Positions 32,589 to 40,819 of a stretch of DNA of 64,000 nucleotides are shown here, one piece after another; positions within the stretch are counted from its first letter, which is position 1; the number at the start of each line of letters is the position of its first letter. The notes beneath the pieces are model-generated. The model worked only from the letters and a program-made list of their open reading frames with translations. It ran no database searches and was not told the DNA's origin. The translations under genes and the position numbers were made by a program. The stretch comes from an uncultured Erythrobacter sp. (lineage in GTDB: Bacteria; Pseudomonadota; Alphaproteobacteria; Sphingomonadales; Sphingomonadaceae), in contig CANKYI010000001.1 in the NCBI GenBank assembly GCA_947488085.1, positions 682,001 to 746,000 on the forward strand. Direction: 5' to 3'.

Positions 32589-33596
32589 GTGATGCCAAAC
32601 CGCTCCGCCCCCGCGCGCAAACGTTCCTCCGCTGATGATCTGGTGACCCGGCGCGGAGGCGCTATTTCGGCGGATAAGACCGGCGGTGAAAGTGCGGCCT
32701 TCATCCATGTCGCACCGCGGTCCATGCCGCTGCCGGTGCTCGTCGCGGTTCCTCATGCGGGGCGCGCATATCCTGCGGAAATTCTTGCGCAAATGCGCGA
32801 TGCGGAACTTTCTCAGTTGCGCCTGGAGGATCGCCATATTGATAGTGTCGGCGTCGAAGTGGCGCGCGCCACGGGAACCGGATTGCTGGTGGCTCACGCT
32901 CCGCGCGCGATGCTCGACCTAAATCGCGCGGCAGATGATGTCGATTGGGATATGGTTGAGGGGAAGGGGCGAAGCTTTGCAAAAACGCGTAGCTATCCAA
33001 CTGGCACCAATGCCCGTGCGCGCAGCGGATTGGGGCTGGTGCCGCGCCGATTGCCTGGATTTGGCGAAATCTGGCGGTCACGATTGCAGCGCGAGGAATT
33101 GGATCGCCGGATTGCTCAGATTCACCGGCCCTATCACGCATTTTTAGAACGAGAATTGGAGCGGATACGCGACTCTTGGGGCGCGGCATTGCTGATCGAT
33201 TTGCATTCCATGCCGCCTTTGCGTCGGCAAATGACCGGCGCGCACGATGATGTCGCAAGCGCACCGCAAATCGTTCTCGGCGATAGGTTTGGTGCGTCTT
33301 GCAATCCCTCCGTGATTTCGCGCGCATTTCGATATCTGGAAGATCAAGGCTGCGTTGCGGCGCATAATCGCCCCTATTCTGGCGGTTATGTGCTGGACCG
33401 TCATGCGGCCCGTCGGCGCAATATCCATTGTGTGCAGGTGGAGGTGTGTCGTTCGACATATCTCGACGCGTCGCTGTCCGATCCCACCGATGCGGTAAAT
33501 CCGCTCGCTAAGATGTTGGCCGGACTTGTACGAGAATTGGGCGCAGAAACCGCCGGATTGGGCGCGGACAGTCAAATGCCTCAGGCCGCAGAATAG
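32589..33596 (+). CDS. N-formylglutamate amidohydrolase family protein
   Basis: VLVAVPHAGRAYP; LLIDLHSMPP; RPYSGGYVLDRHAARRRNIHCVQVEVCRSTYLD. Confidence 0.88.
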   Translation: MMPNRSAPARKRSSADDLVTRRGGAISADKTGGESAAFIHVAPRSMPLPVLVAVPHAGRAYPAEILAQMRDAELSQLRLEDRHIDSVGVEVARATGTGLLVAHAPRAMLDLNRAADDVDWDMVEGKGRSFAKTRSYPTGTNARARSGLGLVPRRLPGFGEIWRSRLQREELDRRIAQIHRPYHAFLERELERIRDSWGAALLIDLHSMPPLRRQMTGAHDDVASAPQIVLGDRFGASCNPSVISRAFRYLEDQGCVAAHNRPYSGGYVLDRHAARRRNIHCVQVEVCRSTYLDASLSDPTDAVNPLAKMLAGLVRELGAETAGLGADSQMPQAAE

Positions 33597-33624
33597 CGGA
33601 GCCGGTACTACATACCAAAAGTCG

Positions 33625-33738
33625 AAAAAAACCACCTCGTGCAAAAACAGGGGGGATGCACGAGGTGGCCAGGTTCAGGGAGGATGACGCCCAAGGGCGC
33701 CTGTCCAAGAGCCGGTCATGAGGGGTTTACCGGCTCAG
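33625..33738 (-). ncRNA. candidate sRNA (predicted from structure only)
   Basis: Minus strand: TTGAAC-17-TATTTA promoter-like hexamers (33768-33773, 33745-33750), 5' hairpin GAGCCGGT/ACCGGCTC, TCCTCCC linker, 12-bp perfect terminator stem followed by T7. Confidence 0.4.
33632..33668 (-). terminator. strong intrinsic terminator (minus strand)
   Basis: CCACCTCGTGCA/TGCACGAGGTGG 12-bp perfect stem; seven consecutive T on the minus strand (33625-33631). Confidence 0.85.
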
Positions 33739-33756
33739 GCATAATAAATAGGAAAA

Positions 33757-33787
33757 GGGCGGCCCACGTTCAATACGTAGGCCGCCC
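33757..33787 (-). terminator. intrinsic terminator downstream of the SapC family gene
   Basis: GGGCGGCC(C)ACGT...ACGTAGGCCGCCC inverted repeat followed on the minus strand by TTTTCC. Confidence 0.7.
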
Positions 33788-33865
33788 TAGAAACATCGCT
33801 ATTGGCGGTAAGTTTTATGGGGCGAGCAGAGCATCAAAGCCGCCGCTTACCATCCCAAATGCCGA

Positions 33866-34660
33866 TCAAACAGCAGGCGTTGCCGCGTCTGGAATTGCCA
33901 CTTTGCCTTGTGCACTTTGACGCTCAAACACGCTGCGCATCAGGTTCATTGAGAACAATTGAGCGTGGATCAGCATCATCATACCATTGGCATTCAGAGC
34001 GTGCGCCGTTTCAGCGGGAAGCTCGCGAAGCTTGTTTTCATCGACCATGCGGAAGCCGCGATAGACAAAAGGCTTGTCTGGCATGTCGTTGCGAGTGATC
34101 GCAATTTCACCGTCCATCAAAATGTCGAGCTTCTTCAACTCTTCAAGGAACGCGCGGGTGCGTTGGCCGGATTCTTCGAAACGTTTGCAGAATTCCAACA
34201 CGCCATTGGTGTAGTCGGTTGGGTTTTCCCCATCGAATAGCGCTTGGCCGTCTTTGTTCTTCGCGCTTGCTTTGCCGATCACGCCAGCTTGCGGATCAAA
34301 GCACAAAGACATGTCTTCGCTGTCTTTGTTCAGCTTTGCGAGAATGAAGGGATAGCGGCGGATATAAGCAGGAACGTAGACGCCCGCTTCCAGCTTGCCA
34401 TCATCAGCAATGTAGGTGTTGACGCCTTCGTTCAGACCCATCAGCGCGATTGGCAACGGGTTGTCACCGGCGGTGAAAACGATCGGATAGTTGCGCTGTG
34501 CGTCAACGAATTCATCCACAGTAAGCGGGATGGCGTGGGTCTCTTTGAGGAACCCTGCATCGTCAAAGCTGCTGACTTTCCAGTCGCCGTGATCGCGGCT
34601 GTTGAGTGGAAGCAGATCTTTATAGAACAGCGGAAGTTGCGGCTGCGGCGCGGTGGCCAT
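33866..34660 (-). CDS. SapC family protein
   Basis: MATAPQPQLPLFYKDLLPLNSRDHGDWKV...; EFVDAQRNYPIVFTAGDNPLPIALMGLNEGVN. Confidence 0.88.
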   Translation of the reverse strand: MATAPQPQLPLFYKDLLPLNSRDHGDWKVSSFDDAGFLKETHAIPLTVDEFVDAQRNYPIVFTAGDNPLPIALMGLNEGVNTYIADDGKLEAGVYVPAYIRRYPFILAKLNKDSEDMSLCFDPQAGVIGKASAKNKDGQALFDGENPTDYTNGVLEFCKRFEESGQRTRAFLEELKKLDILMDGEIAITRNDMPDKPFVYRGFRMVDENKLRELPAETAHALNANGMMMLIHAQLFSMNLMRSVFERQSAQGKVAIPDAATPAV

Positions 34661-34793
34661 GGAACGTCTCCGAAAAATTAGCGGATGAAAAATGTGGTCC
34701 AGCAACCCTCTTGGCCTTGGCAAATGCCACACCCAAACCGCTGGATGGCGCGGCTTTAGGCGGTTCAATGGGCTGGTGCAAGCTTGGTCGGTG

Positions 34794-36242
34794 CTATGGG
34801 TGTGTAGGGGGAACCAACTTACCCGGATTAAGCAGGCCTTGCGGGTCCAACGCATCCTTTACCGCGCGCATCATCGAAAGCGCTGCCGGGTCGCTCAAAC
34901 GGTCCAATTCGGACACTTTCATTTGCCCGATCCCGTGTTCGGCGCTGATCGACCCGCCCCATTGGGTGACCAGATCATAGACACGCGCGCTGATCGCCTT
35001 GCCTTCGCCCTCTTCCCAAGCGCCCGGAACCGCGCCTTTCGGGGCGAGCACGTGGAAATGCACGTTGCCATCGCCCAAATGGCCAAAGGCGGCGGCGGTC
35101 GTGCCGGGATATTCGCTTTCAATCACAGGCGACGCGGCGAGGATGAATTCTGGCATCTTGTCCACGGGCACAGAGATGTCGTGCTGCATCGCAGGGCCAA
35201 GAGCGCGCTCCGCCGCAGAGATCGAATCGCGCAACGTCCACAGATCATCCGCTTGCCGCTCATTCGCTGCGATCACCGCATCAGCAATCAACTCATCCTC
35301 AATCGCATCCGCCAGCGCCGCTTCGAGCCGCTCCCGCAACACCGTGTCATCGCCGCTGGTTGCGACGCATTCGATCAAGGCGTTCCACTCATGCCGATCA
35401 CTAAGCGGGCTGCGCGCATCCGGTAGCAGCGCGAGAACGCTGTCGAGACAATGCGCGGGAACCACTTCGAACCCCTCCAGCGTGTCGCCCATCACCCGCT
35501 CAACCCGCTGCAACAATTCGCGGGCATCAGTGATTGAGGCAAGCCCAGCCCAAGCGGTCGCGCGCGCTGTGGGGGCGGGCAGCAGCCGCAATGTCGCAGC
35601 CGTCACAATGCCCAAAGTACCCTCTGACCCGATCAGCAACTGTTTGAGGTCAAACCCGCGATTGTCTTTCTTCAACGCGGTCAATCCGTCGAACACTTGC
35701 CCATCGGCGAGCACCGCCTCAACACCCAAAACCTGAGCGCGCATCGTGCCATGGCGCAGCACCTGTGTGCCGCCAGCATTGGTCGAAACCAACCCACCAA
35801 TCGTGGCCGAACCCTTGCCGCCCAATGTCAGGGGAAAGCGCATGCCCTCGGCTTCTGCGGCTTCATGAAATGTTTGCAGGATTACGCCTGCATCGCACAC
35901 CGCTTGCCCAGCGGCTGCATCGATTGATCGGATCGCATTCATCCGCCTTAGCGACAGTATGATCGCCGTCCCGCTATCATCTGGGGTCGCGCCGCCTGCC
36001 ATGCCGCTATTCCCGCCTTGGGGAACTATTGGCACGCGCGCATCCGCACACAATCGCATCAACGCGGCGACCTCCTGTGTCGAAGCAGGCGAAGCAAGCG
36101 CCAATGCGCGGCCTGTGTAACGCCCACGCCAATCCGTGACCCACTGCGCCAAATCATCGGGAGCGGTCGAAAGTCCCTTCGCTCCCAAAAGGTCTGCGGC
36201 TTTTGCAAGGAAGGTTTCAGAGGTGTCGATAGGGTTGTTCAT
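34794..36242 (-). CDS. FAD-binding oxidoreductase (GlcD/D-lactate dehydrogenase-like)
   Basis: VPIVPQGGNSGMAGGATPDDSGTAIILSLRRMN; FGHLGDGNVHFHVL; SAEHGIGQMK. Confidence 0.92.
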   Translation of the reverse strand: MNNPIDTSETFLAKAADLLGAKGLSTAPDDLAQWVTDWRGRYTGRALALASPASTQEVAALMRLCADARVPIVPQGGNSGMAGGATPDDSGTAIILSLRRMNAIRSIDAAAGQAVCDAGVILQTFHEAAEAEGMRFPLTLGGKGSATIGGLVSTNAGGTQVLRHGTMRAQVLGVEAVLADGQVFDGLTALKKDNRGFDLKQLLIGSEGTLGIVTAATLRLLPAPTARATAWAGLASITDARELLQRVERVMGDTLEGFEVVPAHCLDSVLALLPDARSPLSDRHEWNALIECVATSGDDTVLRERLEAALADAIEDELIADAVIAANERQADDLWTLRDSISAAERALGPAMQHDISVPVDKMPEFILAASPVIESEYPGTTAAAFGHLGDGNVHFHVLAPKGAVPGAWEEGEGKAISARVYDLVTQWGGSISAEHGIGQMKVSELDRLSDPAALSMMRAVKDALDPQGLLNPGKLVPPTHP

Positions 36243-36400
36243 TGTTGCTGCTATGCCACACATTTGGGCGAATGTGCCAGTGCAATAGAATGGATGAAGG
36301 TTGCAGTTAAGCCAGCGTTCAATCGTTGCTGCTAGCTCTCCCCATCAATTGCAGCGGTGCCTGTGTGTGCCGTTAGTTCTGGAGGAACCACCCAAGCCCG

Positions 36401-37009
36401 ATGCCAAGCCTGCTCGCCATTGCAGCGCCTTTTGCGTTGATCCTGCCGATGTTCGGACAGGGGACCACTATGGTTCAGGCAAGCGGTGCTCAGGCTGTGG
36501 CGAGCGACAAGACGGTAGAGGCCGAGCAGAGCGAAGAGCCGACCGTCCCGCGCGAAATTGAAATGCCTGCAGAAGAACCGGTTTTTGCCAACCCGCTCGA
36601 TGCATTTCACAGCGGGCAGGTATTGCGCCAATTTCGCATTCAACAGCGCGTGATCATCCGCATCTCCCCGCAACGTGGCGGCCCGCGTAACGATCTACTC
36701 GCACGCTTGCCGCGCCAAGGGTTGAACACACAATTCGAAGAGCGCGAGATGGATCGCTGCCTGCGCGTCGACCGTATCTCGGGCGTGCAAACGGGTACCG
36801 GTAACCGCCTGCTTCTGTTCCTCAGCGACCAACGTATTGTCAGCTTGAACCTCGAACGTGCCTGCCGTGCTCGCGATTTCTACTCCGGTTTTTACATCGA
36901 ACAGAATGAAGATGGACAGCTGTGCGTCGATCGCGATGAATTGCAATCGCGCAGCGGTGCGCGCTGCGAGGTTGAACGCATGCGCCGCTTGGTGGCTGTC
37001 GAAGAGTGA
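36401..37009 (+). CDS. hypothetical protein with N-terminal signal peptide
   Basis: 202 aa; N-terminal hydrophobic segment; no family recognised. Confidence 0.6.
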   Translation: MPSLLAIAAPFALILPMFGQGTTMVQASGAQAVASDKTVEAEQSEEPTVPREIEMPAEEPVFANPLDAFHSGQVLRQFRIQQRVIIRISPQRGGPRNDLLARLPRQGLNTQFEEREMDRCLRVDRISGVQTGTGNRLLLFLSDQRIVSLNLERACRARDFYSGFYIEQNEDGQLCVDRDELQSRSGARCEVERMRRLVAVEE

Positions 37010-37176
37010 TGCGCCGCTATGCGCTGCCTTTTGGGATCAGCGCTGAATTCTTGACTTTTTGACCAATTTTGGCCAAGCGCGCAGGCGCTGATGGCGACTT
37101 TGTGAAAAGATCGCATCTCAGCACCCAACCCGGCACGGCTTTAAGCCATGCCCGCAATCCGGAAATTTTGACCCGC

Positions 37177-38613
37177 ATGACATTCGCCGATCTCGGCCTC
37201 TCACCTGAATTGCTCCAAGCCGTCGATGACGCTGGCTATAGCGAGCCTACCGCTATCCAAGCTGAAGCGATCCCGGCTGTTCTGATGATGAAGGACCTCA
37301 TCGGCATCGCGCAAACAGGGACGGGTAAGACCGCCAGCTTTGTGCTGCCCATGATTGATGTGATGGCGAGCGGTCGCCGACGCGCTCTGATGCCGCGCTC
37401 TTTGATCCTTGAACCCACGCGAGAATTGGCCGCGCAGGTCGCCGAGAATTTTGAGAAATACGGCGCGAACCATGACTTGAAGATGGCGTTGCTGATTGGC
37501 GGCGTGCAAATGGGCGATCAATTAAAGGCGCTGAATGAAGGCGTTGACGTTTTGATTGCGACTCCCGGCCGGTTGATGGACCTGTTTGAGCGGGGCAAGA
37601 TCCTGCTGTCGGGTTGCGAGCTCTTGGTGATCGATGAAGCGGACCGGATGCTCGATATGGGCTTTATTCCCGATATCGAATTCATCTGTTCCAAACTGCC
37701 CGAAACGCGCCAAACGATGCTGTTTTCGGCAACCATGCCTGCACCGATTGAGAAGCTGGCGAAGACATTCCTCAGCAATCCAAAGCGCATTGAAACCGCG
37801 CGTGCGGCAACGACGAACAAGGATATCACCGCATTCAAGATACCTGTTGAACAGCGCGCGAAACTATCGACATTGCAATGGCTTTTGAAAAACGATCACG
37901 TTGAAACCGCGATTGTGTTTTCGAACAAGAAAACAACCGTCCGCGAACTCAACAAGAAGTTGCAGAATGACGGTTTCAAAAGCGGCGAAATTCACGGCGA
38001 CATTGACCAAAACACGCGTCAGAAAGAGCTGGAGCGGTTTAAGTCGGGCGATATCAATATCCTCGTCGCCTCTGACGTGGCTGCGCGCGGGTTGGATATC
38101 AAAGGCGTCTCTCACGTCTTCAACTACGACACGCCATGGCACCCAGATGACTATGTGCACCGCATCGGCCGTACGGGCCGCGCGGGGGCAAAAGGGCGCG
38201 CTTTTACTTTCGTGACAAAGGCCGATGCCGAGGCAATCGACAATGTCGAGAAGCTGACAAAGAACGTCATTCCTGTTTTCGGCAAAGATGATGTGCGCGT
38301 TGAACTCGCAGAGCCGGGTTCGAAGTCGAGCAGCAGCAGCGGCTCGCGCTCTGATGATGGCGGCGAGCGCGACGAGGTTCGCGAGGAAAAACCAAAGCGT
38401 GCCCGAAACCGCAAGCGTGCCGACAATGACAGCGACGATGCTCCGCGCGATAATGAGCGTGAGCGCAAACCACGCCGCGAGCGCGAAGCGCGCACTGATG
38501 AAAAGCCCGATCGCAAACCGCGTTCACGTCGCCGTGATGAAGATGATGATCCAGTTCCTGCTGGTGAGTGGAACGGTCCGAAACCGGGCTTTCTGGACCT
38601 CGGCGCGGGCTAA
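37177..38613 (+). CDS. DEAD/DEAH box RNA helicase
   Basis: MTFADLGLSPELLQAVDDAGYSEPTAIQAEAIP; AQTGTGKTASFVLP; VIDEADRMLDMGF; SAT; HRIGRTGRAG; charged C-terminal tail. Confidence 0.96.
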   Translation: MTFADLGLSPELLQAVDDAGYSEPTAIQAEAIPAVLMMKDLIGIAQTGTGKTASFVLPMIDVMASGRRRALMPRSLILEPTRELAAQVAENFEKYGANHDLKMALLIGGVQMGDQLKALNEGVDVLIATPGRLMDLFERGKILLSGCELLVIDEADRMLDMGFIPDIEFICSKLPETRQTMLFSATMPAPIEKLAKTFLSNPKRIETARAATTNKDITAFKIPVEQRAKLSTLQWLLKNDHVETAIVFSNKKTTVRELNKKLQNDGFKSGEIHGDIDQNTRQKELERFKSGDINILVASDVAARGLDIKGVSHVFNYDTPWHPDDYVHRIGRTGRAGAKGRAFTFVTKADAEAIDNVEKLTKNVIPVFGKDDVRVELAEPGSKSSSSSGSRSDDGGERDEVREEKPKRARNRKRADNDSDDAPRDNERERKPRREREARTDEKPDRKPRSRRRDEDDDPVPAGEWNGPKPGFLDLGAG

Positions 38614-38619
38614 GGCCGC

Positions 38620-39162
38620 TTAAGGGACCGCTATGGCATGGGCGATCATTTGATTGCCTTCAAAGACTGCGCGGTCTGCGACATTGACCTCATCGACAAA
38701 TACAAAGTCGAACACGCCATCCGAATTGCTGTCAGAGTGCAGCATCACGAGATACATGTCGCCGCTTTCAGGCGCAGGATTGAGCGTGATCGCCACATCG
38801 CGATTGATCCCGCTTTCCACGAAAGTGTAGCCAGCGACGTAGTCGCCATTGGGCCTGCCATCGATAAATGGATGCATGACCAACCAGCCATCGCCGTCAA
38901 TGTGAACCTCTGAGAATGTCAGTGTTGTCCCATCGCCCCGGCGGGTAAAGGCTCGGTCATTGGTGATCCGCTGCTCAGTGAAAGTGCGCGAGTTGGCCGT
39001 TCGTTGGATATCTGCGACCGTGATCCAGTTCGCTTCGCCATTGCCGAATGTGACTTCCGTCGCTGCGGGTTGTTTTTCCGAATGTGCTTCGGCGAGAGCA
39101 GGCGGCGTGAACAGGGCCGCACCTGCAAACGCCGCGCCCAATATCAATGCTCTGAATTCCAT
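38620..39162 (-). CDS. hypothetical exported protein (possible DUF7282-like)
   Basis: Signal peptide MEFRALILGAAFAGAALFTPPALAEA; ENSLTFSEVHID-like repeats; family call tentative. Confidence 0.55.
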   Translation of the reverse strand: MEFRALILGAAFAGAALFTPPALAEAHSEKQPAATEVTFGNGEANWITVADIQRTANSRTFTEQRITNDRAFTRRGDGTTLTFSEVHIDGDGWLVMHPFIDGRPNGDYVAGYTFVESGINRDVAITLNPAPESGDMYLVMLHSDSNSDGVFDFVFVDEVNVADRAVFEGNQMIAHAIAVP

Positions 39163-39240
39163 CTCAACTGCCCTCCGCCGGTTTCTAGGCGAAGTGTGGC
39201 ACATCGCGGACGCTCGCGAAAGGTGCCGGAATTGGACCGT

Positions 39241-39975
39241 TTAGCTTGCTTCTTCGAGATCAAGGATGCGCGCAGTCCCCGCCGCCGCAAGGCCAGAATA
39301 GTTGCAGGCATACGCATAACCTTCATCGCCATCGCCAGCAGGCGTGGTCAGGCGCATTTTGATGATCCATCCGCCCAATTCATAGGTCATCAAAGCGGAT
39401 CGTGCCTCCGCACCGGATTCGGTTGTGAAATCAAATATGGCGACGCCCATATCGAAAGAGAACTGGCTCGCGTCGTCATCAGCTGTGTGCTGCCGAAGAC
39501 GCACTTGCTCACCCACTGCTGGCGCTGCGGCTTGGCGACAGCGAGCCGAGTGATCTTCGTTGAAAGACACTGTCAACGCGGTCGTTTCGCCGCGCTGGAT
39601 GATGGCATTGCCCGCTTGCTGATGCGCAATCGGGCCCGTCACATCCGCCTTGCGAAAGAAATAGGTGGTCAGGGTTGTCTGCGTCTCGCCGGAGCCCTTT
39701 GTGTAGGAGCAACTGACATCGGTTCCGTCGGGTGCGTATGAGCGCACATTCGTCAACTGAAGCTCACGAAAAGTGTCGGGGCACAATGCGCCGCTCAAAT
39801 TGTGGCTAAGAACGGTGCTGCCATCATCGGCCGAAACCGCCATCCAGTGATCGCCGTTATAGTTCGGCAAATCGATTTGACCCGCATTGCTCTGTTGCGG
39901 AGCAGCCGCGGATTGCGCGGCAACATTCGCAGCAGGCAGAAGCAGCAAAATGCCAGCGATTGAGCGAAGTTTCAT
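39241..39975 (-). CDS. hypothetical exported protein
   Basis: MKLRSIAGILLLLPAANVAAQ signal peptide; no family recognised. Confidence 0.6.
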   Translation of the reverse strand: MKLRSIAGILLLLPAANVAAQSAAAPQQSNAGQIDLPNYNGDHWMAVSADDGSTVLSHNLSGALCPDTFRELQLTNVRSYAPDGTDVSCSYTKGSGETQTTLTTYFFRKADVTGPIAHQQAGNAIIQRGETTALTVSFNEDHSARCRQAAAPAVGEQVRLRQHTADDDASQFSFDMGVAIFDFTTESGAEARSALMTYELGGWIIKMRLTTPAGDGDEGYAYACNYSGLAAAGTARILDLEEAS

Positions 39976-40175
39976 GATTTCCCCCTGATAAAGCACCATT
40001 GAACTTGAGCGTCTTCAATTGAATAACTGATTAATAGCTATGGGTTTTTGAGCCTGTCCAGCGGCCAGTAAGCCAGCCCTACAAACACATTGTCAGCTCA
40101 TGACTTCGCAGTCATCCTCGATGATCGGATCAATCGAGTTGCATTGAGCAGAACGATCCATCACAGGCTTGAAAA

Positions 40176-40811
40176 ATGTACCCTAGCAAAACCGTTTCTG
40201 AGCGATGGGCAGATGGGCTCGTCCATGCCTTCAGCTTGGCTGGATTTTTGGTGGCGAGTGGATTTCTATTGCGTGCGGTATTGGATGTCGGTGATGCGTC
40301 ACTGTTGATCGCAAGCAGTGTCTACACGCTCGCGATTTTGGCTTCTGTCAGTGTGTCTTTCGCCTACCACCTTCTGCCTAGACCTCACTTACGCGAACCG
40401 CTTCGCCGTTGGGATCATGCCGCAATCTATGCGGTCATTGCGGGCACTTTCAGTCCTTTGCTTATTCTATGCGCCACGTGGAGCGCTTATCTGATCCTGG
40501 CAGTTACTTGGATATTTGCGCTGGTGGGTGCGGCATTCAAAATCTTTGGAAGCGATATTGATACGCGCTGGTCATTGGCGTCTTACATCGGATTGGGCTG
40601 GTTTGCGCTTGTTGCGTTGCCCGACTTTTGGACGCAATTGCCCGCTTTTTCCACGTTCGCGATTGCCGCTGGCGGCGTGTTTTACACCGTAGGCACGTTG
40701 TTTTATCGAAGCAAAACCATGCGGTTCCGCTATCCGATCTGGCACGCATTTGGCACAATGGGTGGCGCGTCGTTCTTCGCTGCGATCTGGCGCGGGGTTG
40801 TGGCCATTTGA
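40176..40811 (+). CDS. hemolysin III / PAQR family membrane protein
   Basis: YPSKTVSERWADGLVHAFSLAGFLVA...SFAYHLLP...RWDHAAIYAVIAGTFSPLL...FGTMGGASFFAAI. Confidence 0.87.
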   Translation: MYPSKTVSERWADGLVHAFSLAGFLVASGFLLRAVLDVGDASLLIASSVYTLAILASVSVSFAYHLLPRPHLREPLRRWDHAAIYAVIAGTFSPLLILCATWSAYLILAVTWIFALVGAAFKIFGSDIDTRWSLASYIGLGWFALVALPDFWTQLPAFSTFAIAAGGVFYTVGTLFYRSKTMRFRYPIWHAFGTMGGASFFAAIWRGVVAI

Positions 40812-40819
40812 GCCAAAAC

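Noticed and set aside
32701-33459. 252-aa minus-strand ORF
   Set aside because: Antisense to the N-formylglutamate amidohydrolase, which has clear family motifs.
38300-38613. Low-complexity repeat in the DEAD-box helicase 3' end
   Set aside because: R/K/D/E-rich disordered C-terminal tails are common in RhlE-type helicases; not an independent element.
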